A DNA stretch of 64,000 nt from Ralstonia sp. 25mfcol4.1 (GTDB lineage: Bacteria > Pseudomonadota > Gammaproteobacteria > Burkholderiales > Burkholderiaceae), in assembly GCF_900104095.1 (NCBI RefSeq), contig NZ_FNJO01000003.1, forward strand, positions 434,001 to 498,000, given 5' to 3'. Shown here in pieces: positions 30,472 through 41,199 of this stretch; the first letter of the stretch is position 1; every line of letters starts with the position of its first letter. The translations under genes and the position numbers were made by a program. The notes below the pieces were generated by a model, which was not told the DNA's origin, did not search any database, and worked only from the letters and a program-made list of their open reading frames with translations.

Positions 30472-30996
30472 TCAGTGCGCGGTCTTGGCCTGGCCGGCGC
30501 ACGAGACCGACTCCGGCGGGCATTTGGCCAGGATGTCCTCCACCAGGACTTCGGGCGCCCGACGGATATCCAGCACCAGCGCGTCCTGGGGCTCTTCCAG
30601 GGTATCGAACTGGCTTTGCAGCAGCGCCGGATTGAAGAAGTGGTCGGCGCGGGCCGACAGGCGGCCGCCGATCGTCGAGGCATCACCCTTCATGAATACG
30701 AAGGTCACGCCGCCATCGGGCGGGGTCAGGCGGTCGCGGTAGGTCTGGCGCAGCGCCGAGCAGGTGAAGACATGGGTGCGGCCCTCGGCGCGCGCGGCGT
30801 CGATGGCGGCGCGCATGGCGGCCAGCCAGGGCCAGCGGTCTTCGTCGGTCAGTGGCACGCCATCGTGCATCTTGGCCTTGTTGGCCTCGCTGTGAAAGGT
30901 GTCGGCATCATGGAAGCCACAGTGCAGCCGCTCAGCAAGCAGCTGGCCCACGGTGGTCTTGCCGCTGCCGGAAACGCCCATCAGGATATAGATCAT
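30472..30996 (-). CDS. gntK: Gluconokinase
   Basis: Phosphorylates gluconate to 6-phosphogluconate. 174 residues from the Met at 30996, which has GGAG at a good distance; the frame is open to 31035. P-loop GVSGSGKTT (7-15). The family motifs FHDADTFHSEANKAKM, GVPLTDEDRWPWL and CSALRQTYRD are present. It lies 164 bases after edd on the same strand, so GntK's product is the substrate of its neighbour. Confidence 0.96.
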   Translation of the reverse strand: MIYILMGVSGSGKTTVGQLLAERLHCGFHDADTFHSEANKAKMHDGVPLTDEDRWPWLAAMRAAIDAARAEGRTHVFTCSALRQTYRDRLTPPDGGVTFVFMKGDASTIGGRLSARADHFFNPALLQSQFDTLEEPQDALVLDIRRAPEVLVEDILAKCPPESVSCAGQAKTAH

Positions 30997-31160
30997 GTCT
31001 GCTCCATCGAACATGGTGTCGGGTGGTATTGCCACCCTTGTCGGTAGCCGCCGGTCACGCGTCGGCGTGGCCAGGCAGTGCCCCGGGGCGTCAGCGCCGC
31101 GGGGATTACGGAATGTCTGAAAGGATTGGCTGTGGTGGGCCGGCCTGCCCGGACGTCCGC

Positions 31161-33077
31161 CTATTGTGCGACGGCGGACGCGGTTTTGACAGCCGCGTCG
31201 GCCGTGGCCGACGACGGGGCATCGGCCTCGGACAGGTCGAGCGCGCTGCCGCCCTCCTCGGCAATGCGGGCATGGCGCCGGAACAGCCCGAACAGGCCAC
31301 GGCCCATGCTGAAATTCGCGAAATCGTCCGACGGCGCCGGCACCGGCGTGCGCGCGGCGAAATCCGCCTGCACGTCGGCATCGCCCACCAGTTCGAGCGT
31401 ACCGGCCACGGCGTCGACACGAATGACGTCGCCGTCACGCACCCGGGCCAGCGGGCCGCCCACAAGCGCCTCCGGACCGACATGGATCACGGCCGGCACC
31501 TTGCCCGACGCGCCCGACATGCGGCCATCGGTGACCAGCGCGACCTTGTGGCCGGCGTCCTGCAGCGCGCCCAGCGCCGGGGTCAGCCGGTGCAGTTCGG
31601 GCATGCCGTTGGCATTCGGGCCCTGGAAGCGCACCACCGCCACCACGTCGCGATTGAGTTCGTCGGCTTCGAACGCCGCCTGCAGCGCCTCCTGCGAATC
31701 GAACACGCGCGCCGGCGCTTGCACGACGCGATGCTCGTCGGTCACGGCCGAGACCTTGATCACGCCACGCCCCAAATTGCCGGCCATCAACCGCAGGCCG
31801 CCTTCGGCCGAGAACGGCGCCGATGCCGGTGCCAGCACGGCGGTATCGCCGCTGGTGGCCGGGCCGTCGCGCCAGCGCAGCGCGCCGTCGGTCATGACCG
31901 GCTCTTCGGTGTAGCGTGCCAGGCCACGGCCCACCACGGTGTTCACGTCCTCGTGCAGCAGGCCCGCTTCCAGCAGCTGGCCGATCACGTAGGCCACGCC
32001 GCCCGCCGCGTGGAAGTGGTTCACATCGGCCGAGCCGTTCGGATAGACGCGCGCCAGCAGCGGCGTCACGGCCGACAGGCGGTCGAAGTCGTTCCAGTCG
32101 ATCACGATGCCGGCGGCGCGCGCCATGGCCACCAGGTGGATCGTGTGGTTGGTCGAACCGCCCGTGGCCAGCAGGCCGACCATGGCGTTGACCACCGCCC
32201 GCTCGTCGACGATCTGCGCCAGCGGCGTGTATTCGCGGCCGCGCGCGATCAGCGCCAGCGCCCGCTGTGCCGCCGCCGTGGTCAGCGCATCGCGCAGGCC
32301 GCTGTCCGGGTGCACGAACGCCGCGCCGGGCATGTGCAGGCCCATGATTTCCATCAGGAACTGGTTGCTGTTCGCGGTGCCGTAGAACGTGCAGGTGCCG
32401 GCGCCATGGTAGGCCGCGCATTCGGCTTCGAGCAGCGCGTCGCGCCCGACCTGTCCGGTGGCATAGAGCTGGCGCACGCGCGCCTTTTCCTTGTTCGACA
32501 GCCCCGAGGCCATCGGGCCGGCCGGCACGAACACCACCGGCAGGTGGCCGAACTGCAGCGCGCCCATCAGCAGCCCCGGCACGATCTTGTCGCAGACGCC
32601 CAGCATCAGCGCGGCGTCGAACGTATTGTGCGACAGCGCCACGGCGGTGCTCATGGCGATGGCATCGCGCGAGAACAGCGACAGTTCCATGCCTGCATTG
32701 CCCTGCGTGATGCCGTCGCACATCGCCGGCACGCCGCCCGCCACCTGCGCCACGGCGCCCACGGCACGCGCGGCTTCGCGAATGACCGCCGGATAGCGTT
32801 CGTACGGCTGGTGGGCCGACAGCATGTCGTTGTAAGCCGTGACGATACCCAGGTTCGGTGCATGTTCCACGCGCAGCTTGAGCTTGTCGTCGGCGGGCAG
32901 TGCCGCGTAACCATGGGCCAGGTTGGCGCATGACATGCCGCGCAGCGGCCCCAGGTCTTGCTGGGCGCGCTCGCAACGCGCCAGGTAGGCGGCGCGGCTG
33001 GCGCGGCTGCGTTCGACGATGCGGTCGGTGACGGCCGAAACTTCGGCGCGGACGTGGCCCTTGGCGGCTTGGGTCAT
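31161..33077 (-). CDS. edd: 6-phosphogluconate dehydratase
   Basis: Dehydrates 6-phosphogluconate to KDPG, the first specific step of the Entner-Doudoroff pathway. 638 residues of the IlvD/Edd family, which carries a [4Fe-4S] cluster. Cysteine landmarks are [23 protein letters not shown] and [28 protein letters not shown] lies near the C-terminus. A low-complexity Ala/Asp tail ends the protein. Neither eda nor zwf is in the window. Two HexR-type operators and a TATAAT stand upstream. Confidence 0.97.
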   Translation of the reverse strand: MTQAAKGHVRAEVSAVTDRIVERSRASRAAYLARCERAQQDLGPLRGMSCANLAHGYAALPADDKLKLRVEHAPNLGIVTAYNDMLSAHQPYERYPAVIREAARAVGAVAQVAGGVPAMCDGITQGNAGMELSLFSRDAIAMSTAVALSHNTFDAALMLGVCDKIVPGLLMGALQFGHLPVVFVPAGPMASGLSNKEKARVRQLYATGQVGRDALLEAECAAYHGAGTCTFYGTANSNQFLMEIMGLHMPGAAFVHPDSGLRDALTTAAAQRALALIARGREYTPLAQIVDERAVVNAMVGLLATGGSTNHTIHLVAMARAAGIVIDWNDFDRLSAVTPLLARVYPNGSADVNHFHAAGGVAYVIGQLLEAGLLHEDVNTVVGRGLARYTEEPVMTDGALRWRDGPATSGDTAVLAPASAPFSAEGGLRLMAGNLGRGVIKVSAVTDEHRVVQAPARVFDSQEALQAAFEADELNRDVVAVVRFQGPNANGMPELHRLTPALGALQDAGHKVALVTDGRMSGASGKVPAVIHVGPEALVGGPLARVRDGDVIRVDAVAGTLELVGDADVQADFAARTPVPAPSDDFANFSMGRGLFGLFRRHARIAEEGGSALDLSEADAPSSATADAAVKTASAVAQ

Positions 33078-33154
33078 GGCGGAATGGATCCTCGTGGGGC
33101 GATCCGGGACAACCGCGCGACAGGTAAGAACATGTCGCCACAGGCCACCGGATC

Positions 33155-33169
33155 TGTAGATTTTCTACA
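33155..33169. promoter_or_regulatory. HexR-type operator, edd side
   Basis: TGTAGATTTTCTACA, a perfect inverted repeat with arms TGTAG/CTACA. It abuts the edd -10 box, so a bound repressor would block RNA polymerase. The arms match the HexR consensus known from gamma-proteobacteria (TGTA...TACA). Confidence 0.8.
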
Positions 33170-33296
33170 TTATAGCCACGGCCGACACCTCGCCGGAAGC
33201 CTTGCCACCGCCTGGAAATGGCGTTACGCGCGCAAATTCGGGTAAATCCTAGGATGAAAACCGGGCGCCGGGGGCTGCGAATCCGACAGTCGAATG

Positions 33297-33311
33297 TGTA
33301 GAATCTCTACA
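33297..33311. promoter_or_regulatory. HexR-type operator, hexR side
   Basis: TGTAGAATCTCTACA, with the same arms as the edd-side site and a different 5-base centre. It lies 72 bases before the hexR ATG, consistent with autoregulation. Confidence 0.8.
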
Positions 33312-33382
33312 TATTAAAAGACGCGGCCACCCCGGCTCCGCCGTCAAGACTCCCACGCACCGTTTCCCGCACGACCTTCACC

Positions 33383-34420
33383 ATGCGCGACAGAATCCTT
33401 GCCGTCTATGACACGCTACGCCCGTCCGAACGCCGGCTGGCCGACTATGTAGCCCGCCACGGCGCCAGCGTCATCCGGCTGACCATGCCGGAGCTGGCCG
33501 AACGTGCCGGCGTCTCGCAGCCGACCATCGCGCGCTTTTGCGCCGCGCTCGGCTACGACGGCTTCAAGGAGTTCAAGCTCCAGTTCGCCCAGAACGTCGG
33601 CGGCGGCACGCCGTTCGTGCATCAGGACGTGGAGGCCAACGACCGGCCCGCCGACATCGCCGGCAAGGTATTCGACCGCACCATCGCCACGCTGATGTCG
33701 GTGCGCAACGCACTGTCCGCCGACCAGATCGAGCACGCCATCCGCCTGCTGGCCAGCGCGCGGCGCATCGAGTTCTACGGCTGCGGCAATTCGGGCATCG
33801 TCGCGCTCGACATCCAGCACAAGTTCTTCCGCCTGGGCATCCCCACCACGGCGTATTCCGATTCGCACGTGTTCAGCATGTCCGCCGCGCTGCTGCGGCC
33901 GGGCGACGTGGCCGTACTGGTGTCGAACAGCGGCCGCACGTGGGACATGCTGGCCGCCGCCACGCTCGCCCGTGGCAGCGGCGCTGGCGTCCTGGCGCTG
34001 ACCCACAGTGGGTCTCCGCTGGCCAAGCTGGCCGACGTCTGCGTGTTCTCCGACGTCGAGGAGGACAGCGAGGTCTATACGCCGATGACGTCGCGCATCT
34101 GCCATCTGGTGCTGGGCGATGTGCTCGCCGCCGGTGTGGCACTGGAGCGCGCGGAGTCGGTGGCGGGCGGCCTGCAGCGCGCCAAGGCCCATCTGCGCGA
34201 GCGACGCATTGCCGGCGCGGAGCCGGCCGCACTGGCGGATCAGGCTGACGATGCCGACGAAGGCGCCGGGGAAGGCGCCGTCCGATCCGCGACCAGAAAG
34301 CCGGCCAAGACGCATCCGGCCGCAGCCAAGCCCAGCGCGAATGCGATCGGGAAAACCAGCACCAAGCCTCGCAGTGGTTCCGCGGCCAAACCCGCCAAGG
34401 CGCCCGCAAGGGCCAACTGA
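33383..34420 (+). CDS. hexR: RpiR/HexR-family transcriptional regulator
   Basis: A 345-residue regulator. The N-terminal RpiR winged HTH contains LAERAGVSQPTIARFCAALGYDG. A SIS sugar-phosphate-binding domain follows (EFYGCGNSGIVALD, VLVSNSGRT). HexR proteins repress Entner-Doudoroff and related genes and let go of DNA when they bind KDPG. Divergent edd and twin operators support HexR identity. Unusual: about 60 extra C-terminal residues rich in Lys, Ala and Pro (KPAKTHPAAAKPS...), histone-tail-like, not needed by the family. Convergent with comEC, 6 bases apart. Confidence 0.92.
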   Translation: MRDRILAVYDTLRPSERRLADYVARHGASVIRLTMPELAERAGVSQPTIARFCAALGYDGFKEFKLQFAQNVGGGTPFVHQDVEANDRPADIAGKVFDRTIATLMSVRNALSADQIEHAIRLLASARRIEFYGCGNSGIVALDIQHKFFRLGIPTTAYSDSHVFSMSAALLRPGDVAVLVSNSGRTWDMLAAATLARGSGAGVLALTHSGSPLAKLADVCVFSDVEEDSEVYTPMTSRICHLVLGDVLAAGVALERAESVAGGLQRAKAHLRERRIAGAEPAALADQADDADEGAGEGAVRSATRKPAKTHPAAAKPSANAIGKTSTKPRSGSAAKPAKAPARAN

Positions 34421-34426
34421 CTCGCA

Positions 34427-36973
34427 TCAACGCGGCGCCGGCGGCCCATCGCGCCAGTAGCGGCGATATCGCTGCCGATACGGCACGACCTCAAGCGCAT
34501 CGCCCGACGTCAGGATCGATACGGCGCCGGTCTCGTCCGTGCGATAGCGGGCGATACCCGCCCGCTCGTAGCGCCGCCAGACGTCATCGCGCGGATGGCG
34601 GTAGCGGTTTGCAAACCCCAGCTGGAAAATCGCCAGTTCCGGCTGTACGGCGCGCAGGAACGACACATGCGATGACGTGCCGCTGCCGTGATGGGGCACC
34701 AGCAGGACGTCGGCACGCAACTGTTCCGGCGTCAGGCGCTCGACCAACCGCAGCTCCTCGCGCACACCGATGTCGCCGGTCAGCAGCAGGCTGCGTCCTG
34801 CCGTGGCCACACGCAACACACAACTGCGCGCATTGCTCTGGAGCCTGCCGGGGGCCAGCTCCTCCGTGGTGGGATGCACGATGTCGAACCGTACCCCGTC
34901 CCATTGCCAGCCGGTGCCGCCCACGCACGGCTGCCAGTCAGCGCCCTCCGCTCCCGCCATCAGCCGATGCCCGGGCGGTGCCGCCGTCAGCCGTGATCCG
35001 ACCGGCACCGCCTGCACGACATCGCGCACGCCCCCGGCATGGTCGGCGTCTTCGTGGCTGACCATGAGCGTGTCCAGCCGGCGCACCCCCGACGCGCGCA
35101 GGAACGGCACGACGACCTGCCCTCCGGCACTGGTGCCCGACACGTAGGCCGGCCCCGCGTCATACAGCAGCGCATGCCGGCGCGTTTCCACCAGCACCGC
35201 CGTGCCCTGCCCGACATCGAGCGCCGTCACGCGCATCTCGCCTTCGGCCACGGCAGCGCGCCCGGTCATCAGCATCGGCACCATCAGGCCCGCGCCAGCC
35301 CAGCGTGGAACCGGCCGCGCGATCTGCGGGCTTCCCTTGCGAGACTGGACGCTTTGCGGCCATTGGGGCCGTCGCGGCACCAGCAACAGCCAGACACCGC
35401 CGATGGCCAGCGCCGTGCGCCACCAGGCCGGATGCGCGGCCTCCCAGACAGCCCATGCCGGCGCAGCCAGCCAACCCAACCCGCTCACCAGCCACGCCAG
35501 CGCGGTGTGCGCCACGGCCAGCAACGGCGCGGCGAACGCGCTCGGCAGCACGGCCCCGGCCAGCGCCAACGGCGTCACGAGCAGGCTTACCACCGGAATC
35601 GCCACCGCATTGGCCATGCAGGACACCAGTGACACGTGACCAAACAGCAACAGCGTCAGCGGCACAAGCCCGATGGTCACGGCCCACTGCGTACGCGCGG
35701 CGTTCACGACGCCGTCCCGCAGCCGGGCCATGCGCCGACCGGCGTCGTTGCCTGCCGCCATGGGCCGGCTATCGTCCGGCCCGTCGCGCGCATGGAGAAA
35801 GATCACCGCCACGGCACCGAAGGACAGCCAGAACCCCGGCGACATGACCGCCCAGGGATCGATCGCCACCGCCATGCCAGCGGCCCACGCCAGCACCACC
35901 GACAGTGGCGTCGCCCGGCCGCTCCACAACGCCAGGGCCGCCACGGCCAGCATCGCCACGGTGCGCAACGCCGGAATCTGCATGCCGGCGATCAGGCCAT
36001 AACCGAGTGCGGCCAGCACGGTCACTGCCAGCGCGGCCTGCTGCGCCGGCCACACCAGCGGCAACGGACGGCGCAGCCGCCGCCCGAGCCCGAACGAATG
36101 CCGCCACAGCATGCGCGCCAGGGCTCCCGTCGCGCCAGCGATCATGGTGATATGCAGGCCCGAGATACTGACCAGATGCGAAATGCCGGTGCGCCGGAAG
36201 ATGTCCCAGTCCGCCCGCGCAATGCCGCGCTGATCGCCGATCACCAGCGCGATCAGCACGGCGCCGTAGCGGGCGTCGGGGGGCAAGGCGGCACGCAGAC
36301 GATCGCGCAGGCCGGCGCGCCACATCGCGATGCGCACGGGCCACGGCACCGGGCCCCCGGAGGCCAGCGTGGCGGCGCCACGCACGTAGCCCGTGGCATG
36401 CACGCCTTCCCGCAGCAACCAGTACGCGTAATCGAAGCCGTGCGGATTCGCCAGCCCGCGCGGACGGCGCAGGCGTACGGTCAGGCGGTGGCGCTGGCCC
36501 GGCCACAGCGCATTCATCGGCGGGAATTCGTCGGGCGCGGCGCCGTCGCCGGCCGCCTCGTCGCGCCACGTGAGCAGCAGGCGCTGCGGCAGCGACTGCC
36601 CCGCTTGGCCATCCGGCCAGTTCTCGACGCGGAACAGGAAACGCGTGCCGTGCGGTACGGCATCGGGCAGCCCGGCAATGATGCCTTCCACCACCAGGTC
36701 CTTGCCCGCCATATCCGATGGCAGCCAGCGTTCGATGCGCACGTCCGCGCGCCACGCGGACCAGCCCACGCCGATCAGCAGCGCCAGCGAGGCGCCCAGC
36801 GCCAGTCGCCCGTGCGGCGCCCATCGGCCCCGCACGCGTGCCGATGCCCATATCGCACCGGCCAGCCCAAAGGCAAGCCCACACCCGGCAAGCCATTCGG
36901 CGCGGCCCGGCAGCATGCCCTGCTGTTGCAGCAGCCAGCACCCCAAAACGAACGCCAGCAACAGCAAGCGCAT
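34427..36973 (-). CDS. comEC: DNA uptake channel ComEC/Rec2
   Basis: The inner-membrane channel for single-stranded DNA in natural transformation. 848 residues in the usual three parts: an N-terminal OB-fold-like region (about residues 70-200), a multi-helix competence domain containing the typical GISHLVSISGLHITMIAG, and a C-terminal MBL-fold domain with VSHEDADHAGG, LLTGDIG and VPHHGSGTS. The MBL motifs look intact. It follows tatD by 146 bases. A perfect TTGACA lies on the minus strand in that gap (37060-37055), but without a clear -10. Confidence 0.94.
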   Translation of the reverse strand: MRLLLLAFVLGCWLLQQQGMLPGRAEWLAGCGLAFGLAGAIWASARVRGRWAPHGRLALGASLALLIGVGWSAWRADVRIERWLPSDMAGKDLVVEGIIAGLPDAVPHGTRFLFRVENWPDGQAGQSLPQRLLLTWRDEAAGDGAAPDEFPPMNALWPGQRHRLTVRLRRPRGLANPHGFDYAYWLLREGVHATGYVRGAATLASGGPVPWPVRIAMWRAGLRDRLRAALPPDARYGAVLIALVIGDQRGIARADWDIFRRTGISHLVSISGLHITMIAGATGALARMLWRHSFGLGRRLRRPLPLVWPAQQAALAVTVLAALGYGLIAGMQIPALRTVAMLAVAALALWSGRATPLSVVLAWAAGMAVAIDPWAVMSPGFWLSFGAVAVIFLHARDGPDDSRPMAAGNDAGRRMARLRDGVVNAARTQWAVTIGLVPLTLLLFGHVSLVSCMANAVAIPVVSLLVTPLALAGAVLPSAFAAPLLAVAHTALAWLVSGLGWLAAPAWAVWEAAHPAWWRTALAIGGVWLLLVPRRPQWPQSVQSRKGSPQIARPVPRWAGAGLMVPMLMTGRAAVAEGEMRVTALDVGQGTAVLVETRRHALLYDAGPAYVSGTSAGGQVVVPFLRASGVRRLDTLMVSHEDADHAGGVRDVVQAVPVGSRLTAAPPGHRLMAGAEGADWQPCVGGTGWQWDGVRFDIVHPTTEELAPGRLQSNARSCVLRVATAGRSLLLTGDIGVREELRLVERLTPEQLRADVLLVPHHGSGTSSHVSFLRAVQPELAIFQLGFANRYRHPRDDVWRRYERAGIARYRTDETGAVSILTSGDALEVVPYRQRYRRYWRDGPPAPR

Positions 36974-37119
36974 GAAGCCCCCGGATCGATGTCACGAAGG
37001 GGGCTTTGTACCGTGCAAAGGAGGGGAAAAACGTGTCCGAATGATGCGCCGGTGTGTCAATACGTTAAATCTGCATCGCATCCGGCGATGTGGCCCGAGA
37101 AATGGCGAAAAAGCGAAGA

Positions 37120-37947
37120 CTATCGCGGCGCCATGACGTCCGCGAACGCACCCAGGCGGGGCAACGCGGCAACAGAATTGCGCCACATGATGTGCGCCAG
37201 TTCGCGCTCCGGCATGCCTCGTAATTCGGCCATGACACGCGCCACGCCAGCCACCTCGCCGGGCGTGTTGCGCGCCTTGTGCTGCGCGCCGAACTGATCG
37301 TCGGACAGCCACGCGGGGGCGATATCGGGCGCATCGGTTTCGAGCACGATGGCCTCGATGGGCAACGCCGTGGCCAGGCGCCGGATCTGTTTCGCGCGCG
37401 AGAACGTCACGTTGCCGCCGAAGCCAAGCTTCATGCCGTGCTCGACATAGCGGCGCGCCTGCTCGTGGCTGCCGTTGAAGGCATGCGCGATGCCCTGCCG
37501 CACGCCCACGCGGCGCAGGCCGGCGTAGACCTGATCCTGCGACTTGCGCACGTGCAGCAGCACCGGCAGGTCGAATTCGCGGGCAATCTTGAGCTGCTCG
37601 GTGTAAAGCCAGGTCTGGTGCTGCGCGTCCAGGCCCGGCACGAAGAAATCGAGCCCGATCTCGCCGATGGCGACCAGGCGCGGATCATCGATCGATGCCG
37701 CCACCTGTCGGCGCAGCGCGTCGAGGTCGGCCTGCCCGGCGCCCGGCGTGCACAGCGGATGGATGCCGAGCGCATAGACGCAGCGCGATCCCTCGCGGGC
37801 CAGCGCCCGCACGGCGTCGAAGTTCGACACCGCCACGGCCGGCAGCACGATGCCCGAGATGCCGGCCGCCAGGGCCGCGTCGATCACGCCCGCGCGGTCG
37901 GCATCGAACTCGGCGGCGTCCAGATGACAATGGGTGTCGATCCACAT
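37120..37947 (-). CDS. TatD-family metal-dependent hydrolase
   Basis: A 275-residue TIM-barrel hydrolase of the TatD family (3'-5' DNase or deoxyribonuclease). Metal motifs are DTHCHLDAAEF, IGEIGLDFF, LPVLLHVRKS, HAFNGSHEQ and VLETDAPDIAP. It lies 13 bases downstream of lolD. E. coli ycfH (TatD-like) is also near the lol genes, so this is the YcfH-type paralogue by context. Confidence 0.93.
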   Translation of the reverse strand: MWIDTHCHLDAAEFDADRAGVIDAALAAGISGIVLPAVAVSNFDAVRALAREGSRCVYALGIHPLCTPGAGQADLDALRRQVAASIDDPRLVAIGEIGLDFFVPGLDAQHQTWLYTEQLKIAREFDLPVLLHVRKSQDQVYAGLRRVGVRQGIAHAFNGSHEQARRYVEHGMKLGFGGNVTFSRAKQIRRLATALPIEAIVLETDAPDIAPAWLSDDQFGAQHKARNTPGEVAGVARVMAELRGMPERELAHIMWRNSVAALPRLGAFADVMAPR

Positions 37948-37960
37948 AAGGCCGCGCGGG

Positions 37961-39947
<1,987 letters not shown>

Positions 39948-40033
39948 GAGGAATCCTGTTGTTCTGGAAACGCGTCGGCGCCAATTTTGCCACCCCGGGG
40001 TGACGGAAGACTGGCGCCGGCCAGCCGGAAGTT

Positions 40034-40039
40034 TACAAT
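40034..40039 (+). promoter_or_regulatory. -10 element of the rpfE-like gene
   Basis: TACAAT ends 10 bases before the ATG at 40050. The transcript would then have an almost absent leader (about 4 bases), so initiation may be near-leaderless. There is no good -35. Confidence 0.4.
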
Positions 40040-40049
40040 CTCGGCAACC

Positions 40050-41171
40050 ATGATGACGCACCTGACCCTGATTGTGCCTTTTTCCGTCCCGCCCGGCGCC
40101 GGCGACGACGCCACGGACGATGTCGTCCCCGGCGCGCTGCTGCGCCAGTTGGAGTTGCCTGCGCTCGGAAAGTTGCTGACGCGCGCCGCCCCGGGACCCC
40201 GCGAAACGCACGACGACCCCTACCTGCGCACCCTGCCGCAGGAACGCTGGCTGGCCGGCCGCGCCGGCCTGGATACCGCCCAGGTGCCGACTGCGCCCTT
40301 TATGCGCCTGGCCGACCGCGCGGCCGCGGGCCTGCCGGCCGATGCCAGCCCTGACGCCGACGCGGGCTGGGCCTGCCTGCAGCCGGTGCATATCCACGCC
40401 GCGCGCGATCACCTGGTGCTGATGCACCCCGACCAGCTCGACATCCGCGCCGACGAGGCCGACACGCTGCGCGCCGCCATCGCCGGACTGCTCGATGAAA
40501 CCGGCATCCGGCTGGAGGCGCCGCTGCCCGCCCGATGGTACGTGCCGGACGGCCTCTTCGGCGAACTGACGGCGACCACGCCGGTGCGCGCCACCGGCCG
40601 CAATATCGATATCTGGATGCAGGCCGGCTCGCGCGCGCGCGAATGGCGCCGGCTGCAGAACGAGATCCAGATGACCTGGCACGGCCATCCGGTCAACGAC
40701 GCCCGCGAGGCCACGGGCCGCCTGCCGGTCAATTCGGTCTGGCTGCATGGCGGCGGCAAGGCGGGCACCGTCCGCAAGCTGGCCGACACGGTGCTGACCG
40801 GCGACCCGTTCATGGCCGGCCTGGCGCTGGCCGCCGGCAGCCGGGTTGGCCCGCAGCCGGCCCGTTTTGCCGAGGTGGCGAACACGGAAGGCAGCGTCAT
40901 GTGCCTGCTGGACAGCGCCACCGAAGCCCATATTGCATCCGACTGGGGCCTGTGGCTCGAACGGATGCACGCGCTGGACGCCGAGTGGTTCCAGCCCGTG
41001 CTCGATGCGCTGACCGCCGGCCAGATCCAGTCCGTCACGATGGTGCTGGGCGGCGAGAACCACTTTGCCGAATTCACGGTCACGCGGGCCGACCTGCGCA
41101 AGTTCTGGCGCGGCCTGGGTGCGCGCGGCGACTGGCGCGCACTGTTGTCGAACCTGGCCATGGCCGCCTAG
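40050..41171 (+). CDS. RpfE-like / phosphoglycerate-mutase-type protein
   Basis: A 373-residue protein that matches, in general character, the 'RpfE-type' family found before recJ in beta- and gamma-proteobacteria. Such proteins are sometimes labelled cofactor-independent phosphoglycerate mutase. No clear metal motif is visible to support enzyme activity. Recognisable segments are LTLIVPFSVPPG, WACLQPVHIHAARDHLVL and NSVWLHGGGK. It precedes recJ by 28 bases. Function unknown; the name reflects synteny with the Xanthomonas rpf region rather than a role in diffusible-signal control. Confidence 0.7.
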   Translation: MMTHLTLIVPFSVPPGAGDDATDDVVPGALLRQLELPALGKLLTRAAPGPRETHDDPYLRTLPQERWLAGRAGLDTAQVPTAPFMRLADRAAAGLPADASPDADAGWACLQPVHIHAARDHLVLMHPDQLDIRADEADTLRAAIAGLLDETGIRLEAPLPARWYVPDGLFGELTATTPVRATGRNIDIWMQAGSRAREWRRLQNEIQMTWHGHPVNDAREATGRLPVNSVWLHGGGKAGTVRKLADTVLTGDPFMAGLALAAGSRVGPQPARFAEVANTEGSVMCLLDSATEAHIASDWGLWLERMHALDAEWFQPVLDALTAGQIQSVTMVLGGENHFAEFTVTRADLRKFWRGLGARGDWRALLSNLAMAA

Positions 41172-41199
41172 CCGCCCGAACGCCAACGGAACGAAGATC

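Larger units (their letters stand above)
33078..33382. promoter_or_regulatory. edd/hexR divergent control region
   Basis: This 305-base gene-free stretch separates the edd and hexR starts. It holds two 15-bp operators of the form TGTAG-N5-CTACA, one next to each gene, and a TATAAT for edd on the minus strand at 33174-33169 that overlaps the edd-side operator by one base. Between the operators I see no gene or other conserved element. Confidence 0.8.

Noticed and set aside
27756-30635. A 959-codon open frame antisense to the alpha-E and ATP-grasp genes
   Set aside because: His/Arg/Gly-rich shadow of two well-supported genes; no domain, no ribosome site.
37055-37060. Perfect TTGACA on the minus strand before comEC
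   Set aside because: No matching -10 at 16-18 bases, so not called a promoter.
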